Assembly (NCBI GenBank): GCA_028288485.1
Contig: JAQBNO010000055.1
Span: 1 to 55,319 of the forward strand
Length of the DNA: 55,319 nt
Direction of reading: 5' to 3'
Origin: Segetibacter sp.
GTDB taxonomy: Bacteria > Bacteroidota > Bacteroidia > Chitinophagales > Chitinophagaceae
A model generated the notes under the pieces. It was given only the letters and a program-made list of their open reading frames with translations, made no database searches and was not told the DNA's origin. Below, one piece after another: positions 8,594 to 18,180 of this stretch. Every line of letters begins with the position of its first letter. Position 1 is the stretch's first letter. The translations under genes were made by a program, and so were the position numbers.

Positions 8594-8887
8594 CTACCTA
8601 TTTTGATTTTTAATCAATAAGGTGAGTTTTGGTGCCAGGCTATTAATGACTTCTGTTATTTCTTTTTGTTCTTGATTATTTAATACTTTTCTTCTGATGG
8701 CTTTCCGCATCCAGCACTTCGTTTCTTCAAATGAACCTCTTGCTATTATATAAAACCTTTTCCGGTCAGCCATCGCGTATCGTCCAAAACCTTCTGCAAG
8801 ATTTGCAGCAATACTGGCCGCTGACATGGTAACCTGGAGACCAATTGTATGTTGTGCTTTATAATCCCAGTTATCATGGCGTCCCAA
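8594..8887 (-). CDS. Four-helix-bundle protein (S23 / rRNA intervening-sequence family), 5' disrupted
   Basis: Shows the S23-family core ASIAANLAEGFGRYAMADRK followed by IIARGSFEETKCWMRKAI. These small helical bundles were first seen encoded in 23S rRNA intervening sequences; the diversity-generating-retroelement factor Avd is related. The in-frame protein has 97 residues, shorter than the family's roughly 120. Upstream, another frame reads VYKLDEKFSDLIWDA, the expected N-terminus, so a one-base shift near 8880 separates helix 1 from the rest. It sits inside the efflux operon between czcC and czcB, beside a repeat tract, and looks like an insertion. It may be non-functional or a short product. 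Confidence 0.7.
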   Translation of the reverse strand: MGRHDNWDYKAQHTIGLQVTMSAASIAANLAEGFGRYAMADRKRFYIIARGSFEETKCWMRKAIRRKVLNNQEQKEITEVINSLAPKLTLLIKNQNR

Positions 8888-8914
8888 ATCAGGTCTGAAA
8901 ACTTTTCGTCCAGC

Positions 8915-10258
8915 TTATAAACCTTTATAATAATTCAACTGTATTGCCGATTGATTGTATTGATTCAGTACCTCCAGGTAATTTTTTTGAATATCGATTG
9001 CCTGTGTAAGGTATTGGCTTAATTCAGCAAAGTTTATTTCACCACCCCGATAAGCAAGGTTTGATGATTTAATAATCGCATTAGCCTGCGAAAGTCCTGT
9101 ACTTTCATAGTATCTTAAAAGTTCAAGGTCTTTTTGTATTTGCTGGTATGCCTGGTTATAACTTGTCGTTAACGACAGTCTTTCATAATCGGCTACATTT
9201 TGCTGGTAACTACTTTCCAACTCGGCTGCTCTCACTCTGTTCTTATAAGTTCTGGAAGCAAAAAGAGGTATACCAACACTAACTGAAAATCCGGAGAATG
9301 GATTAGACAAGCCATATAAACGTTGAGAGAAAAACCTGCCTTCAAAAGTCGGTTTCCGGCTTTGTTGCTGAACGCCTATTTCAGCCTGCGAAATCGATAT
9401 GTTTTGTTGCTGTAACTGTAATTGCGGATGTGTGTTAACAGCACTATCTAAAAACAAAATTTCTATTTTCTGAACGCTGGTTAAATCAGGCAGGTAATTA
9501 AATGACGAACCTAACAGCCTCTTGAGGCTCTCTTGCTGCACTTGTATGTCTCTTTGTAACAAGTTTAGTTGTACAGTTGTTTCTCTTGCTCTTGCCATTG
9601 CCGACAGACTGTCGAGGCCTGCACTTTCACCTGTTTTAACTCTTAATACTGCAGCCCTGGCCAACGATGTATAAATGCTGTCTAATCTTTGCCATAGGTT
9701 CTGTTTGCTTTGCAGGTACCACAGGTTATAATACGTTGTTTGTAATTCTCGTTTAATTTGCAATGCTCTTACCTGCTTTGTAATTTCAACTGACTTAACG
9801 TGTTCCCGGAGTAAAGCTTTTCTTGCCTTATATAAACCCGGCCACTCGATACTTTGAGACAAACCTATTTTAAGAATGCCCCTCGGGTCTCGTGGCGTTA
9901 AGTCTTCATTCTCTGCAAAAACACCTGTTCGTGGAATATCAAGCCAGGTGCCTTGTAATGTTCTGCTACGTTGTATTTGAATATCGCTTGAACGTATTTG
10001 CAGGTTGTTCAGCAGCGCTGTATCGAACGCGGCATTGAAGGAAATTCGTTGTTGTGCAGTGGCAGTGGAAGTGATTAAAAGAAATGTAATTAGTAATTGG
10101 TAATTGGGTGATTGGTAGCTAGTAATTGGTGATTGGGTAATTGATAATACGTGATTGGGTAATGGGTAATTAGTAATTGGTGTTTGAGTAATTAGTAATT
10201 GAGTGATAGGTGATTGGGTGATTGGCGGCGTAAATTCTTTAGCTAATGATTTAAACAT
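8915..10258 (-). CDS. czcC: TolC-family outer-membrane efflux channel (CzcC-like)
   Basis: About 447 residues if started at the ATG at 10258 (MFKSLAKEF). The longer frame to 10402 is rejected because its first residues (MNRTIKLLFNIRCVALL) are antisense of the dispersed element at 10351-10400. The mature part from AQQRISFNAAFDTALLNN carries the two repeated long helical hairpins of OEP proteins, which form the outer-membrane/periplasmic tunnel of the tripartite pump. The export signal is unusual: residues before AQQ (PPITQSPITQLLITQTPITN ... YQLLITFLLIT) are encoded by the TAATTGG-type repeat, including the hydrophobic core. It follows czcA after 267 bases of repeat-bearing spacer. Confidence 0.88.
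   Translation of the reverse strand: MFKSLAKEFTPPITQSPITQLLITQTPITNYPLPNHVLSITQSPITSYQSPNYQLLITFLLITSTATAQQRISFNAAFDTALLNNLQIRSSDIQIQRSRTLQGTWLDIPRTGVFAENEDLTPRDPRGILKIGLSQSIEWPGLYKARKALLREHVKSVEITKQVRALQIKRELQTTYYNLWYLQSKQNLWQRLDSIYTSLARAAVLRVKTGESAGLDSLSAMARARETTVQLNLLQRDIQVQQESLKRLLGSSFNYLPDLTSVQKIEILFLDSAVNTHPQLQLQQQNISISQAEIGVQQQSRKPTFEGRFFSQRLYGLSNPFSGFSVSVGIPLFASRTYKNRVRAAELESSYQQNVADYERLSLTTSYNQAYQQIQKDLELLRYYESTGLSQANAIIKSSNLAYRGGEINFAELSQYLTQAIDIQKNYLEVLNQYNQSAIQLNYYKGL
10085..10230. repeat. TAATTGGTAATTGG repeat tract inside czcC 5' end
   Basis: A roughly 145-base run of imperfect TAATTGG / TGATTGGG units. Read on the minus strand it is open and translates into repeated PITQ, LITQ and ITNYQ peptides at the CzcC N-terminus. 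Confidence 0.85.
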
Positions 10259-10350
10259 CACATATAAATTACCAATTATTAATTTCAAATTACAGCTTCT
10301 ATTTATTACCAAATTCAAATCCTTTACGGCCTGCTTAGGGATGCAACTGT

Positions 10351-10400
10351 ACAAGAGTGCGACGCAACGTATGTTAAATAGTAGTTTTATGGTTCGGTTC
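10351..10400 (+). repeat. REP-like element copy, long form
   Basis: Starts ACAAGAGTGCGACGCAACG, then TATGTTAAATAGTAGTT. It matches the copy at 42400-42449 over about 50 bases with few differences. It lies between czcA and czcC. Confidence 0.85.
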
Positions 10401-10525
10401 ATAAAATAATTTCTTTCTTTAGCTTTTGTGAAAATGAAGAAATATAATTGGTGACATAAGGTTTTATGTCATGGCTATTCCGGATTGTTCCTGGTAATTG
10501 TAATTTGAGTGGCGTTGTGAAATAA

Positions 10526-13500
10526 TTACTGATTACTAATTACCAATTTCTTTTTTGTAAAAATGATGTACAATAATGGAAGCACCACTAATGTGAGTAG
10601 GGTGGCTGTTATTAATCCTCCGATTACTACGGTGGCCAAAGGTCTTTGAACCTCTGCACCTGCACCCGATGAAATAGCCATTGGAAGAAAACCTAACGAT
10701 GCAACTGCTCCGGTCATCAATACGGGGCGTAGCCGGATTTTCGTTCCTTCATAAACCTGTTGAAGTACGTCAGTTACGCCATCTTTGGCTAACTGGTTAA
10801 ACGTTCCTATCAGTACAATTCCGTTTAATACCGCAACCCCGAACAAGGCAATAAAACCCACTCCTGCAGAGATGCTGAAGGGCATTCCCCGCAACAGCAA
10901 TGCAAATACGCCACCAATTGCAGCCATCGGAATAGCGGTGAAAATGAGTGTTGCCTGCCTGAGTGAGTGAAATGTAAAGTAGAGTAGAACAAAAATCAAA
11001 AGCAATGCTGCCGGAACTGCAATCTTTAACCTTGCTGATGCCTGTTGTAGATTTTCAAAAGTTCCTCCATAGGTGAAATAATAGCCTGGAGACAATTTTA
11101 CTTTACTATCTAAAGTTGCCTGCACATCTTCCACAACACTCTCCACGTCTCTGCCACTCACATTGAAACTTACAACAATTCTCCGTTTGCCCTCTTCGCG
11201 GCTTATTTGAGCAGGTCCTAACTGGTAAGACACAGTTGCTACCTGCGATAATGGTATTTGGTTTCCATTGTGCGTCGGAATATATAGATTGCTCACATTT
11301 TCAATTGAGTTTCTGTGAGCGCTATCTAATCGTACAACCAGGTCAAACTTTCTTTCGTTCTCGTACACAACCCCTGCTGACCCACCGGCAAAGGCCGTTG
11401 TTATTATTTCATTTACATCGCCAATGTTTAATCCGTAACCTGCCAGTCTTCTTCTATCGTATTGTACTGTTATTTGTGGTAAGCCACTTACTCTTTCAAT
11501 TTGCGGCTGCGTAATACCTTTAATTGAACGAATTGAATTGGCTACTTTTTGCGCAAAGAAGTTTAAGGTGTCGAGGTTTTCGCCAAATATCTTCACAGCT
11601 ACATCCTGCCGTATACCTGTCATCAATTCATTAAACCGCATTTGAATTGGCTGGCTTGGCTCTGCAATAACACCTGGTATTTGCGAAAGTGTTTCTCCCA
11701 TTCTGTCTGCCAGATCATAGAAGTCATCTGTTGTTGTCCATTCTTCTTTATCCTTTAGTATTACCATTAAATCGGATGCTTCCGGCGGCATTGGATCGGT
11801 AGCTACGTCAGCGCTCCCTGATTTACCGACAACCATCTTAACCTCGGGATATTTCAGCAGCATTCGCTCCGCCTGCATCATCGTTTCCACGGTTTGTGTA
11901 ATAGAGGAACCTTGTGGAAGAACAAACTCAATTGCAAAATCACCTTCTTCGAGTGTTGGAATAAATTCGCCACCCATTTTGCTAAAAACAACAATCGTTA
12001 TAATAAGGATGGCGAAAGAAACAGTTACTATTACATACTTTAGCCTGATTGCTGAATGAAGGACAGGAGTGTAGAGCCTTTGAAAAAAGCCCATCATTCT
12101 ATCTGAAAAATTTCTTTTGTAAAAGGTGTTTTTTGGCAGAAACAAGGCTGAAATCATCGGTATATAAGTAAGGGAAAGGATCAAAGCCCCCAAAATGGCA
12201 AACCCAACAGTTTGTGCCATCGGGCGAAACATCTTGCCTTCAATACCAATTAAGGTAAGAATAGGAATGTAAACGATCAGGATGATAATTTCACCAAAGG
12301 CTGCGCTGTTCCTGATTTTCGAAGCTGACTGGTATACTTCTTCATCCATTTCTGCCTGGGTAAGCCTGAGGCTGCTAGTTGGTAATTGATAATTGGTAAT
12401 TGTGGTATTTGAATTACTAATTACTAATTTCTCATTCCCTATCAATTTCCTATTCTTTAAATGATGCATTGTTGCTTCAACAATAATTACTGCACCATCT
12501 ACAATTAAACCAAAGTCGATAGCACCAAGGCTCATTAAATTGGCCGATATACCAAAAACGTTCATCATGCCTAAAGCAAACAGCAGAGACAAGGGAATGG
12601 CTGAGGCAACAATTAAACCGGCTCTTATATTGCCAAGAAAAACGACCAGGACAAAAATGACGATTAATGCACCTTCAACCAGGTTAGTTTCAACTGTCTT
12701 GATCGCCCTGTTGATCAGGTTTGTCCTGTCTATAAAAGGTTCTATGATGATATCTGCCGGTAGCGACTTCTCAACTGTTTTCATTCGATCTTTTACCCTG
12801 CTTACGACCTCTGCACTGTTTGCTCCCTTCAACATTAATACTAGTCCGCCTACTACCTCTTTTTCTCCGTTATATGTCATTGCTCCATATCGTGGGGGTG
12901 AGCCGAACTGCACTTTAGCCACATCATGGATTGTAACCGGAACACCATTTGCCTGCGTTTTAACCAGAGTGTTTTCGATATCTGTTATTGAAGCCATCAT
13001 ACCTACTCCTCTTATGAAAAAAGCATTGGGCTTTTTATCGATATAAGCGCCTCCAGTATTTTGATTATTGTTATGCAGGGCTTCAAAAATTTCTGATATG
13101 GTTACATTCATCGCCTTTAACTTGTCGGGATTTACTGCCACTTCATATTGTTTGGATATGCCGCCAAATCCTGTCACTTCTGCTACTCCCGGAATACCAT
13201 ATAATTGTCGGGCAACAATCCAATCCTGCATGGTTCGTAAATCCATCGCGGTGTATTTGTGCTCACTTCCTTTTTTTGGGTGAATGATGTATTGGTAAAT
13301 TTCTCCCAGGCCGGTAGTAACAGGCGCTAATTCAGGTGTACCTATGCCGGGAGGAATTTGACTTTCAGCTTCTTTTAGCCGTTCAGAAATCAACTGCCTC
13401 GCGAAATAAACATTTACCTCTTCTTTAAATACCAATGTAATTACACTTAAACCAAACCTTGAAAAGGAACGCATTTCAACTAAGTCGGGCAGGTTAGCCA

Positions 13501-13717
13501 TCGACTTTTCTATAGGGGAAGTAATGAATTGCTCCACTTCCTGTGCTGCCAATGTTTTCGCAGTAGTCATAACCTGCACCTGGTTATTGGTAACATCAGG
13601 CAGTGCATCAATAGCAATTTGATTAACACTCCATAAACCCCAAACAATAAGCGCAAATGTGATTACAGCAATAACCAGTTTATTCTTTATACTGAACCGT
13701 ATAATCCTATCTAACAT
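10526..13717 (-). CDS. czcA: Heavy-metal RND efflux pump, CzcA family
   Basis: About 1063 residues, normal for HME-RND pumps, with 12 predicted helices and two large periplasmic loops. It exports divalent cations by proton antiport. The motif DFGLIVDGAVIIVE in helix 4 is the signature of divalent-cation members such as CzcA; Cu/Ag CusA pumps differ here. The start at 13717 (MLDRIIRFSIKNK) is chosen over 13750; AAAGG lies just upstream. An unusual insert of about 25 residues (LVISNSNTTITNYQLPTSS and flanks, DNA 12365-12450) lies in the loop after helix 4, before the conserved EMDEEVYQSASKIRNSAAFG. It is repeat-encoded. The C-terminus LVISNQ is also repeat-derived. Confidence 0.95.
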   Translation of the reverse strand: MLDRIIRFSIKNKLVIAVITFALIVWGLWSVNQIAIDALPDVTNNQVQVMTTAKTLAAQEVEQFITSPIEKSMANLPDLVEMRSFSRFGLSVITLVFKEEVNVYFARQLISERLKEAESQIPPGIGTPELAPVTTGLGEIYQYIIHPKKGSEHKYTAMDLRTMQDWIVARQLYGIPGVAEVTGFGGISKQYEVAVNPDKLKAMNVTISEIFEALHNNNQNTGGAYIDKKPNAFFIRGVGMMASITDIENTLVKTQANGVPVTIHDVAKVQFGSPPRYGAMTYNGEKEVVGGLVLMLKGANSAEVVSRVKDRMKTVEKSLPADIIIEPFIDRTNLINRAIKTVETNLVEGALIVIFVLVVFLGNIRAGLIVASAIPLSLLFALGMMNVFGISANLMSLGAIDFGLIVDGAVIIVEATMHHLKNRKLIGNEKLVISNSNTTITNYQLPTSSLRLTQAEMDEEVYQSASKIRNSAAFGEIIILIVYIPILTLIGIEGKMFRPMAQTVGFAILGALILSLTYIPMISALFLPKNTFYKRNFSDRMMGFFQRLYTPVLHSAIRLKYVIVTVSFAILIITIVVFSKMGGEFIPTLEEGDFAIEFVLPQGSSITQTVETMMQAERMLLKYPEVKMVVGKSGSADVATDPMPPEASDLMVILKDKEEWTTTDDFYDLADRMGETLSQIPGVIAEPSQPIQMRFNELMTGIRQDVAVKIFGENLDTLNFFAQKVANSIRSIKGITQPQIERVSGLPQITVQYDRRRLAGYGLNIGDVNEIITTAFAGGSAGVVYENERKFDLVVRLDSAHRNSIENVSNLYIPTHNGNQIPLSQVATVSYQLGPAQISREEGKRRIVVSFNVSGRDVESVVEDVQATLDSKVKLSPGYYFTYGGTFENLQQASARLKIAVPAALLLIFVLLYFTFHSLRQATLIFTAIPMAAIGGVFALLLRGMPFSISAGVGFIALFGVAVLNGIVLIGTFNQLAKDGVTDVLQQVYEGTKIRLRPVLMTGAVASLGFLPMAISSGAGAEVQRPLATVVIGGLITATLLTLVVLPLLYIIFTKKKLVISNQ
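12370..12440. repeat. TAATTGG-type repeat inserted in-frame in czcA
   Basis: TTGGTAATTGATAATTGGTA and neighbouring ATTACTAATTACTAATT units sit within the czcA open frame without breaking it. The encoded peptide falls in a loop that is shorter in typical CzcA proteins. Confidence 0.8.
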
Positions 13718-13797
13718 TATAAAACCTTTCTTACGTGAATAATTAAACACTCTTACAACCCGGAAGGCTGAAAAGCATTACAACAAAAATGAGACGG

Positions 13798-14151
13798 TTA
13801 TACTAATCGGGGCGGCTGCCAAATGGGTAAGGTAATTTCAATCACTTGCGAAGGAAGGAAGCTTGTTGAATGATTTGTAGAATATGAAGGCGCTTTAATA
13901 ACAACTGCAAGGGTATGATTTATAGAAAACCCTGCGCAACATCCGCAATGACAAAACGGTGAACACTCGTCCGTTCCGTCGTGGCTTTGCTGATCTGTTT
14001 TATTTGCGGCTTCGTGCTTCTGTTGCCTGTCATTCGATACTGAAGCAGCATCAGCACAAGGCAAAGAGCTTAGAACTAAAACAATAATTGATAATATGAA
14101 TGCACAAATTTTCACGAAGCGAAGGTAAAGGTGATAAACCGTTAAATACAA
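13798..14151 (-). CDS. Small secreted Cys/His-rich protein (DUF6660-like)
   Basis: A 117-residue protein with an N-terminal hydrophobic export signal (KICAFILSIIVLVLSSLP) and a Cys/His cluster CSPFCHCGCC around residues 64-72. This architecture matches the DUF6660 proteins that often precede CzcA-type efflux genes in Bacteroidota. The cluster suggests periplasmic metal binding or sensing, which is inference. It lies 80 bases upstream of czcA on the same strand and is likely the first gene of the operon. The exact start is uncertain; a start nearer the hydrophobic segment is possible. Confidence 0.75.
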   Translation of the reverse strand: MYLTVYHLYLRFVKICAFILSIIVLVLSSLPCADAASVSNDRQQKHEAANKTDQQSHDGTDECSPFCHCGCCAGFSINHTLAVVIKAPSYSTNHSTSFLPSQVIEITLPIWQPPRLV

Positions 14152-14192
14152 ATGAATATTTGTAGCGTTGTTGCAGAGCTAACTACCCGATA

Positions 14193-14208
14193 ACCCGATT
14201 TTTCGGGT
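14193..14208. promoter_or_regulatory. Short inverted repeat upstream of efflux operon
   Basis: ACCCGA and TCGGGT around TTTT, about 45 bases upstream of the first efflux-operon gene. Position suits an operator or 5' UTR hairpin. No known metal-regulator box was recognised. Confidence 0.3.
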
Positions 14209-14500
14209 GACCGAAAATAAGTAACATTAGGATAGCAATTAGGTAATACAGGGGGTAAAGAAAGAGGTTGGTAGGTACTTAATACAGAAAGGCTAGCTTT
14301 CTTTAAAGGTGATTATCTGCGGTAATGTAAATTGGTAGTGTTTTTTTCAACAACCGGAGATATTTTAAATTAAGGCGAAAACCAGTGTCTCTTTAAAAGA
14401 CTGCACGATGAGATTGCGGCTGCGTTGTAGATGAAGCAAGCACAAAAGTAAAAGCGTGCGACGTTCTGCGAGCCCAGGGTAAACTGCCAAGCAGATTAAG

Positions 14501-14552
14501 GCGATACAGTACAAGCGAGCGTGGCAACGACAGCGTAATAGTAGTTCTAAGG
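14501..14552 (+). repeat. REP-like element copy, variant
   Basis: ACAAGCGAGCGTGGCAACGA followed by CAGCGTAATAGTAGTT. The variant GCGTGGCAACGA is shared with the inverted copy at 48697-48730. Confidence 0.75.
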
Positions 14553-14810
14553 CTAAGTACAAAAAAAGAATGAATAGGTGAGAGCCAACTGTATGCCCAC
14601 CACCGTGCTATATAAAAAGCCAGACTTGCACTTAAGAAGAATTTAGTTTAATATTGATACGAAGGTTGTAACATCTTTGGTCCTGTTGTATTTTATTCAA
14701 GTTTAATTTCATTACTTCTTTTATTTAATAATCCAGGGTTAACATTAATGTAATAAAAGCGTAATGCAGGGCCTCTACATTCGTGCTCACAAACTAAAAT
14801 AAAGGAATGT

Positions 14811-17800
14811 ATGCTTAAAAATTTATTCTGTTTTATCCTATTATTCTGCAGTATTCTACATCAGCAGGCGGCTGCCCAAACAACACAAGCTTCTATTTCC
14901 GGAACAGTTGTAAACAATGAGAAAAGACCGCAGGTTGGCGCGTCTGTTTCAGTGCGCAACGAATCTACCGGGTTCACCACAAAGGCTTCCACAAATGCGC
15001 AGGGTGAATTTACTTTTAAGGAACTTCCGCTGGGGGGCCCTTATACAGTAACGGTTACTTACGTTGGGTATGGAGAGCAAAAAGTAAGCGGTTATACACT
15101 CAACCAGGGGGATGCAGTAAAGGTTGATGTAAATATGCAGGCGCGGGAAAATACCCTCCAGGTGGTACAGGTTGTAGGGTCGGGTTTGAAAAATAAAATA
15201 GAAAACATAGGCGCAGCCACAGCCATCTCTGCCCGAACAATGACCAGGCTACCCGTCAACGGGCGTAATTTTACTACCTTAATGGATCTTTCACCACTAA
15301 GTCGTGGCGGCAATATTTCAGGCCAGCTTGGTTCTTCCACCAATTATACAATTGATGGTATGAATGCAAAGAATCCTACTTCGGCAGGTTCAACCACCAG
15401 CCGCAGCGGGGCACCCTATTCAATCTCGATAGAAGCCGTGCGTGAGTTTAAAGTAGTAACAAACCAATACGATGTTACTTACGGACGCAGTGGAGGCGGT
15501 ACTGTTAGCGCAGTAACAAAATCGGGCACCAATACAGTAAGCGGAAGTGTATTTAGTTATGGCAGGGCCGACTGGTTGGCAAGCAACTATGACATCAGGG
15601 GTAACAGGCGTAATAACAATTATTCTACTTACCAATACGGATTCTCTTTAGGAGGTCCGATCATTAAAGATAAACTCCATTATTTTATAGCCTGGGATCA
15701 CCAGCAGGATAACCGCTCACTTGTGATAGCGGACGTACAATCACCCGAGGACGAAGCAAGATTCAATGTGACCAAAGCAACGCTTGATAACTTTGTAAAT
15801 ATTGCCCGCAGTAAATATGGTGTTTCCAGCAAACCTCAATACGGTTCATTTGATAAAAAACGCGGTTCAGACGCTGCTTTTGCACGTTTAGACTGGCAGA
15901 TCAACAGCAGGAATTTATTGACCATCCGCGATAATTTTACCAACGACAGAAATAAACTCGGCCTAACAGATAATACAGCCATCAATTTGTATGAATCTAC
16001 AGGCAACGACTTTAACAGGGATAACAGTTTACTGGCGACATTACGTACTTCAGTTAATTCGCATATTACCAATGAGTTAAAAGTACAACACCTGTATACC
16101 TACCAGTCAAGCGAACCCGGCGATGATTTGCCCTCAGCTAATATTCCGAGGGCAATTGTAGAAAACGTTGCCTCTACAATCGGGGGCGCTACAAGAACAA
16201 CGACCATTCAAATTGGCGGCCACCGGTTTGCACAGGAAAACTTTGATAACCACGTGATACAGGTAGTGGATAATTTATACTATAACACGAACAAGGTCAA
16301 ATACACTTTTGGAATAGACGCAATGAACACCCGTTCGCATTCAAGATATGGCAGCGAGGTAAACGGGCGATTTCATTATAATAATCTTGCAGCATTTGAG
16401 AGCAATCAACCTTACAGGTATTACAGGGAGGTGCCTATTGTTGCCGACCCAAGCGTAGTGGGCAATATTCAAAATGTAGGTGTTTATGCTCAAATGCAAA
16501 CCACACTTGCAAAAGGTCTCGATTTGACTGCAGGTTTACGTTACGATTATGCGCATTACCCTAAGTCTCCTCTGAACCAACTTGTGTTGGATGAACTCGG
16601 TTTGCGTACTGATAATAAATTAAAGTCTTCCGTGCTTCAGCCCCGTTTTCAATTTACGTGGGATGTAAACGAAAAGCGTACCGATTTCATTCGTTTTGGA
16701 GCAGGTATCTTTGCTTCTGACATTAATAACTACGTACTGATCAACAACCTGGTGTTCGATGGTCAGCATTCCGCTACCGTCGATGTAAGGGCTCCTAATA
16801 TCCCTGCCGTTGATTTCAATGGCTATCGTGCTGACCCTGCCAGTATTCCTACATTAACCAGGTCTCAATTACCTACCATCAACACTAACGCTGCCGATGC
16901 ACAAGTACCGGTAATGTATAAAGCAAACCTTTCTTACAGCCATTATTTCACTCCTAAATTAAAGATGGGGATTACAGGTTTTGTTACATTAGGCCGCAAC
17001 AACTATATGTACGTCGACCGCAACATGGCAGCTCAACCATTCTTCAGGTTACCAAACGAAGATAACCGTGGAGTATATGTTCCCTTAAACACTATGCCTA
17101 CCAACGGCGCCGGCGACTGGTTACAGGGCCGCATTAGTAATAAGCTGGGGCGCGTACTGGAATTAAACAGCCAGGGTAAAGTAAACAATTACGCTGTCGT
17201 TATCGATGGTACCTACCAGTATTTAAAAGACGGTGATATATCATTCAGTTATACCTGGAACGACACGAAAGATAATACATCGTACAATGGTAACGTTGCC
17301 AATACTGCTACTCTTGTGCTGCCTGTAAAAGATGATCCGCGTAATTTAAGCAGGATAAATTATTCTGATAACCAGTTCAGGCATAAAGTAATTGTTTACG
17401 GTTCTTTGCCCACATTTTATGGCGTGAGTGTTGGTGTTCGTTACTCCGGAATTGGCGGAACCCGTTATAGCTTATTGTCGGGTGCAAATAGCAACGCAGA
17501 CTTTGTTTCCGGTACGAATGACCTGGCATTCATTTTTGATCCTGGTAATCGTGATGTACCCCAGAACGTCCAGGCAGGATTAACTGCTATTTTAGATAAT
17601 CCCGATGCAAGTCCCAGTATCAAAAATTATATTAGAAATTCGTATGGGAAAATTGCAGAAAGAAATGGTGGCGTCAATGATTTTTTCGGCACCATTGATT
17701 TAAGGGTCGCTAAAAAATTCAGGTTTTATAAAACACACAACATCGAGTTATCGGCCGATGTATTTAATGTAGCAAATGTGTTTAGTAAAACATCTGGCGT

Positions 17801-17984
17801 AAACAAGTCGCTGGGTAACCAAAACATATATGCAATTGGTATCCCCGCATCAGGTACAACTCCTGCAGTTCCTGCTTTTGATGCAGCAAATACAAGATTT
17901 AATTATAGAGTAAATACAGCAGGAATAGTAAACCCGTCAGGAGATCCATTTCAATTACAGGTAGGTGTGCGGTATGGTTTCTAA
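14811..17984 (+). CDS. TonB-dependent receptor, Oar-like, with CarboxypepD_reg domain
   Basis: 1057 residues. Signal peptide MLKNLFCFILL...AAAQ; then a carboxypeptidase-regulatory-like Ig fold (about 25-110, ISGTVVNNEKRPQVGASVSV), a plug domain (about 130-240, with NYTIDGMNAKNP and GGGTVSAVTKSGTN), and a large outer-membrane beta barrel ending in LQVGVRYGF. The pattern is that of Oar/OmpA-related TonB receptors, not SusC: there is no SusD partner. Such receptors import or display unknown large substrates, including roles in adhesion and protein uptake. It is monocistronic, with a strong terminator 163 bases downstream. Confidence 0.9.
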   Translation: MLKNLFCFILLFCSILHQQAAAQTTQASISGTVVNNEKRPQVGASVSVRNESTGFTTKASTNAQGEFTFKELPLGGPYTVTVTYVGYGEQKVSGYTLNQGDAVKVDVNMQARENTLQVVQVVGSGLKNKIENIGAATAISARTMTRLPVNGRNFTTLMDLSPLSRGGNISGQLGSSTNYTIDGMNAKNPTSAGSTTSRSGAPYSISIEAVREFKVVTNQYDVTYGRSGGGTVSAVTKSGTNTVSGSVFSYGRADWLASNYDIRGNRRNNNYSTYQYGFSLGGPIIKDKLHYFIAWDHQQDNRSLVIADVQSPEDEARFNVTKATLDNFVNIARSKYGVSSKPQYGSFDKKRGSDAAFARLDWQINSRNLLTIRDNFTNDRNKLGLTDNTAINLYESTGNDFNRDNSLLATLRTSVNSHITNELKVQHLYTYQSSEPGDDLPSANIPRAIVENVASTIGGATRTTTIQIGGHRFAQENFDNHVIQVVDNLYYNTNKVKYTFGIDAMNTRSHSRYGSEVNGRFHYNNLAAFESNQPYRYYREVPIVADPSVVGNIQNVGVYAQMQTTLAKGLDLTAGLRYDYAHYPKSPLNQLVLDELGLRTDNKLKSSVLQPRFQFTWDVNEKRTDFIRFGAGIFASDINNYVLINNLVFDGQHSATVDVRAPNIPAVDFNGYRADPASIPTLTRSQLPTINTNAADAQVPVMYKANLSYSHYFTPKLKMGITGFVTLGRNNYMYVDRNMAAQPFFRLPNEDNRGVYVPLNTMPTNGAGDWLQGRISNKLGRVLELNSQGKVNNYAVVIDGTYQYLKDGDISFSYTWNDTKDNTSYNGNVANTATLVLPVKDDPRNLSRINYSDNQFRHKVIVYGSLPTFYGVSVGVRYSGIGGTRYSLLSGANSNADFVSGTNDLAFIFDPGNRDVPQNVQAGLTAILDNPDASPSIKNYIRNSYGKIAERNGGVNDFFGTIDLRVAKKFRFYKTHNIELSADVFNVANVFSKTSGVNKSLGNQNIYAIGIPASGTTPAVPAFDAANTRFNYRVNTAGIVNPSGDPFQLQVGVRYGF

Positions 17985-18083
17985 TGAAGTTTCTTTTTGT
18001 GCTGTGTATTGTCTTCAAACAAATGCAATTCGATTACCAAAGAGAAATTTTTTGTTGACCATCGTCAGGAATACTATTTCGCA

Positions 18084-18109
18084 TTGTTGTGTCACTCACT
18101 TGTACTTCA
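18084..18109 (-). repeat. REP-like element copy
   Basis: TTGTGTCACTCACTTGTACT region; the reverse complement matches the plus-strand copy at 3297-3323, including the GACACAAC variant. Confidence 0.75.
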
Positions 18110-18146
18110 AGTCATTGTTCGACAAACCGAGGTAGAAATCTGTATC

Positions 18147-18180
18147 AAAAGAGGCTGTTCCGTGTGGAACGGCCTCTTTT
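18147..18180 (+). terminator. Rho-independent terminator, bidirectional
   Basis: AAAAGAGGCTGTTCC pairs with GGAACGGCCTCTTTT around GTGT; 15-bp stem with one wobble, A-run before and T-run after. Serves the receptor gene upstream and may also end leftward transcription from the DUF2200 gene. Confidence 0.88.

Larger units (their letters stand above)
14152..14810. other. Divergent intergenic region
   Basis: No gene is supported. It separates the minus-strand efflux operon from the plus-strand receptor, so it should hold both promoters. It contains a 6-bp-arm hairpin at 14193-14208 (ACCCGA-TTTT-TCGGGT) close to the efflux start, which could be an operator, and a REP-like element at 14501-14552. 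Confidence 0.5.

Noticed and set aside
8440-10230. TAATTGG repeats as a CRISPR array
   Set aside because: Units are short, irregular and contiguous, with no constant-length unique spacers, and they overlap coding sequence; no cas genes are present.
14365-14562. 65-residue minus-strand gene
   Set aside because: It is largely the antisense of a REP-like element and neighbouring low-complexity sequence.
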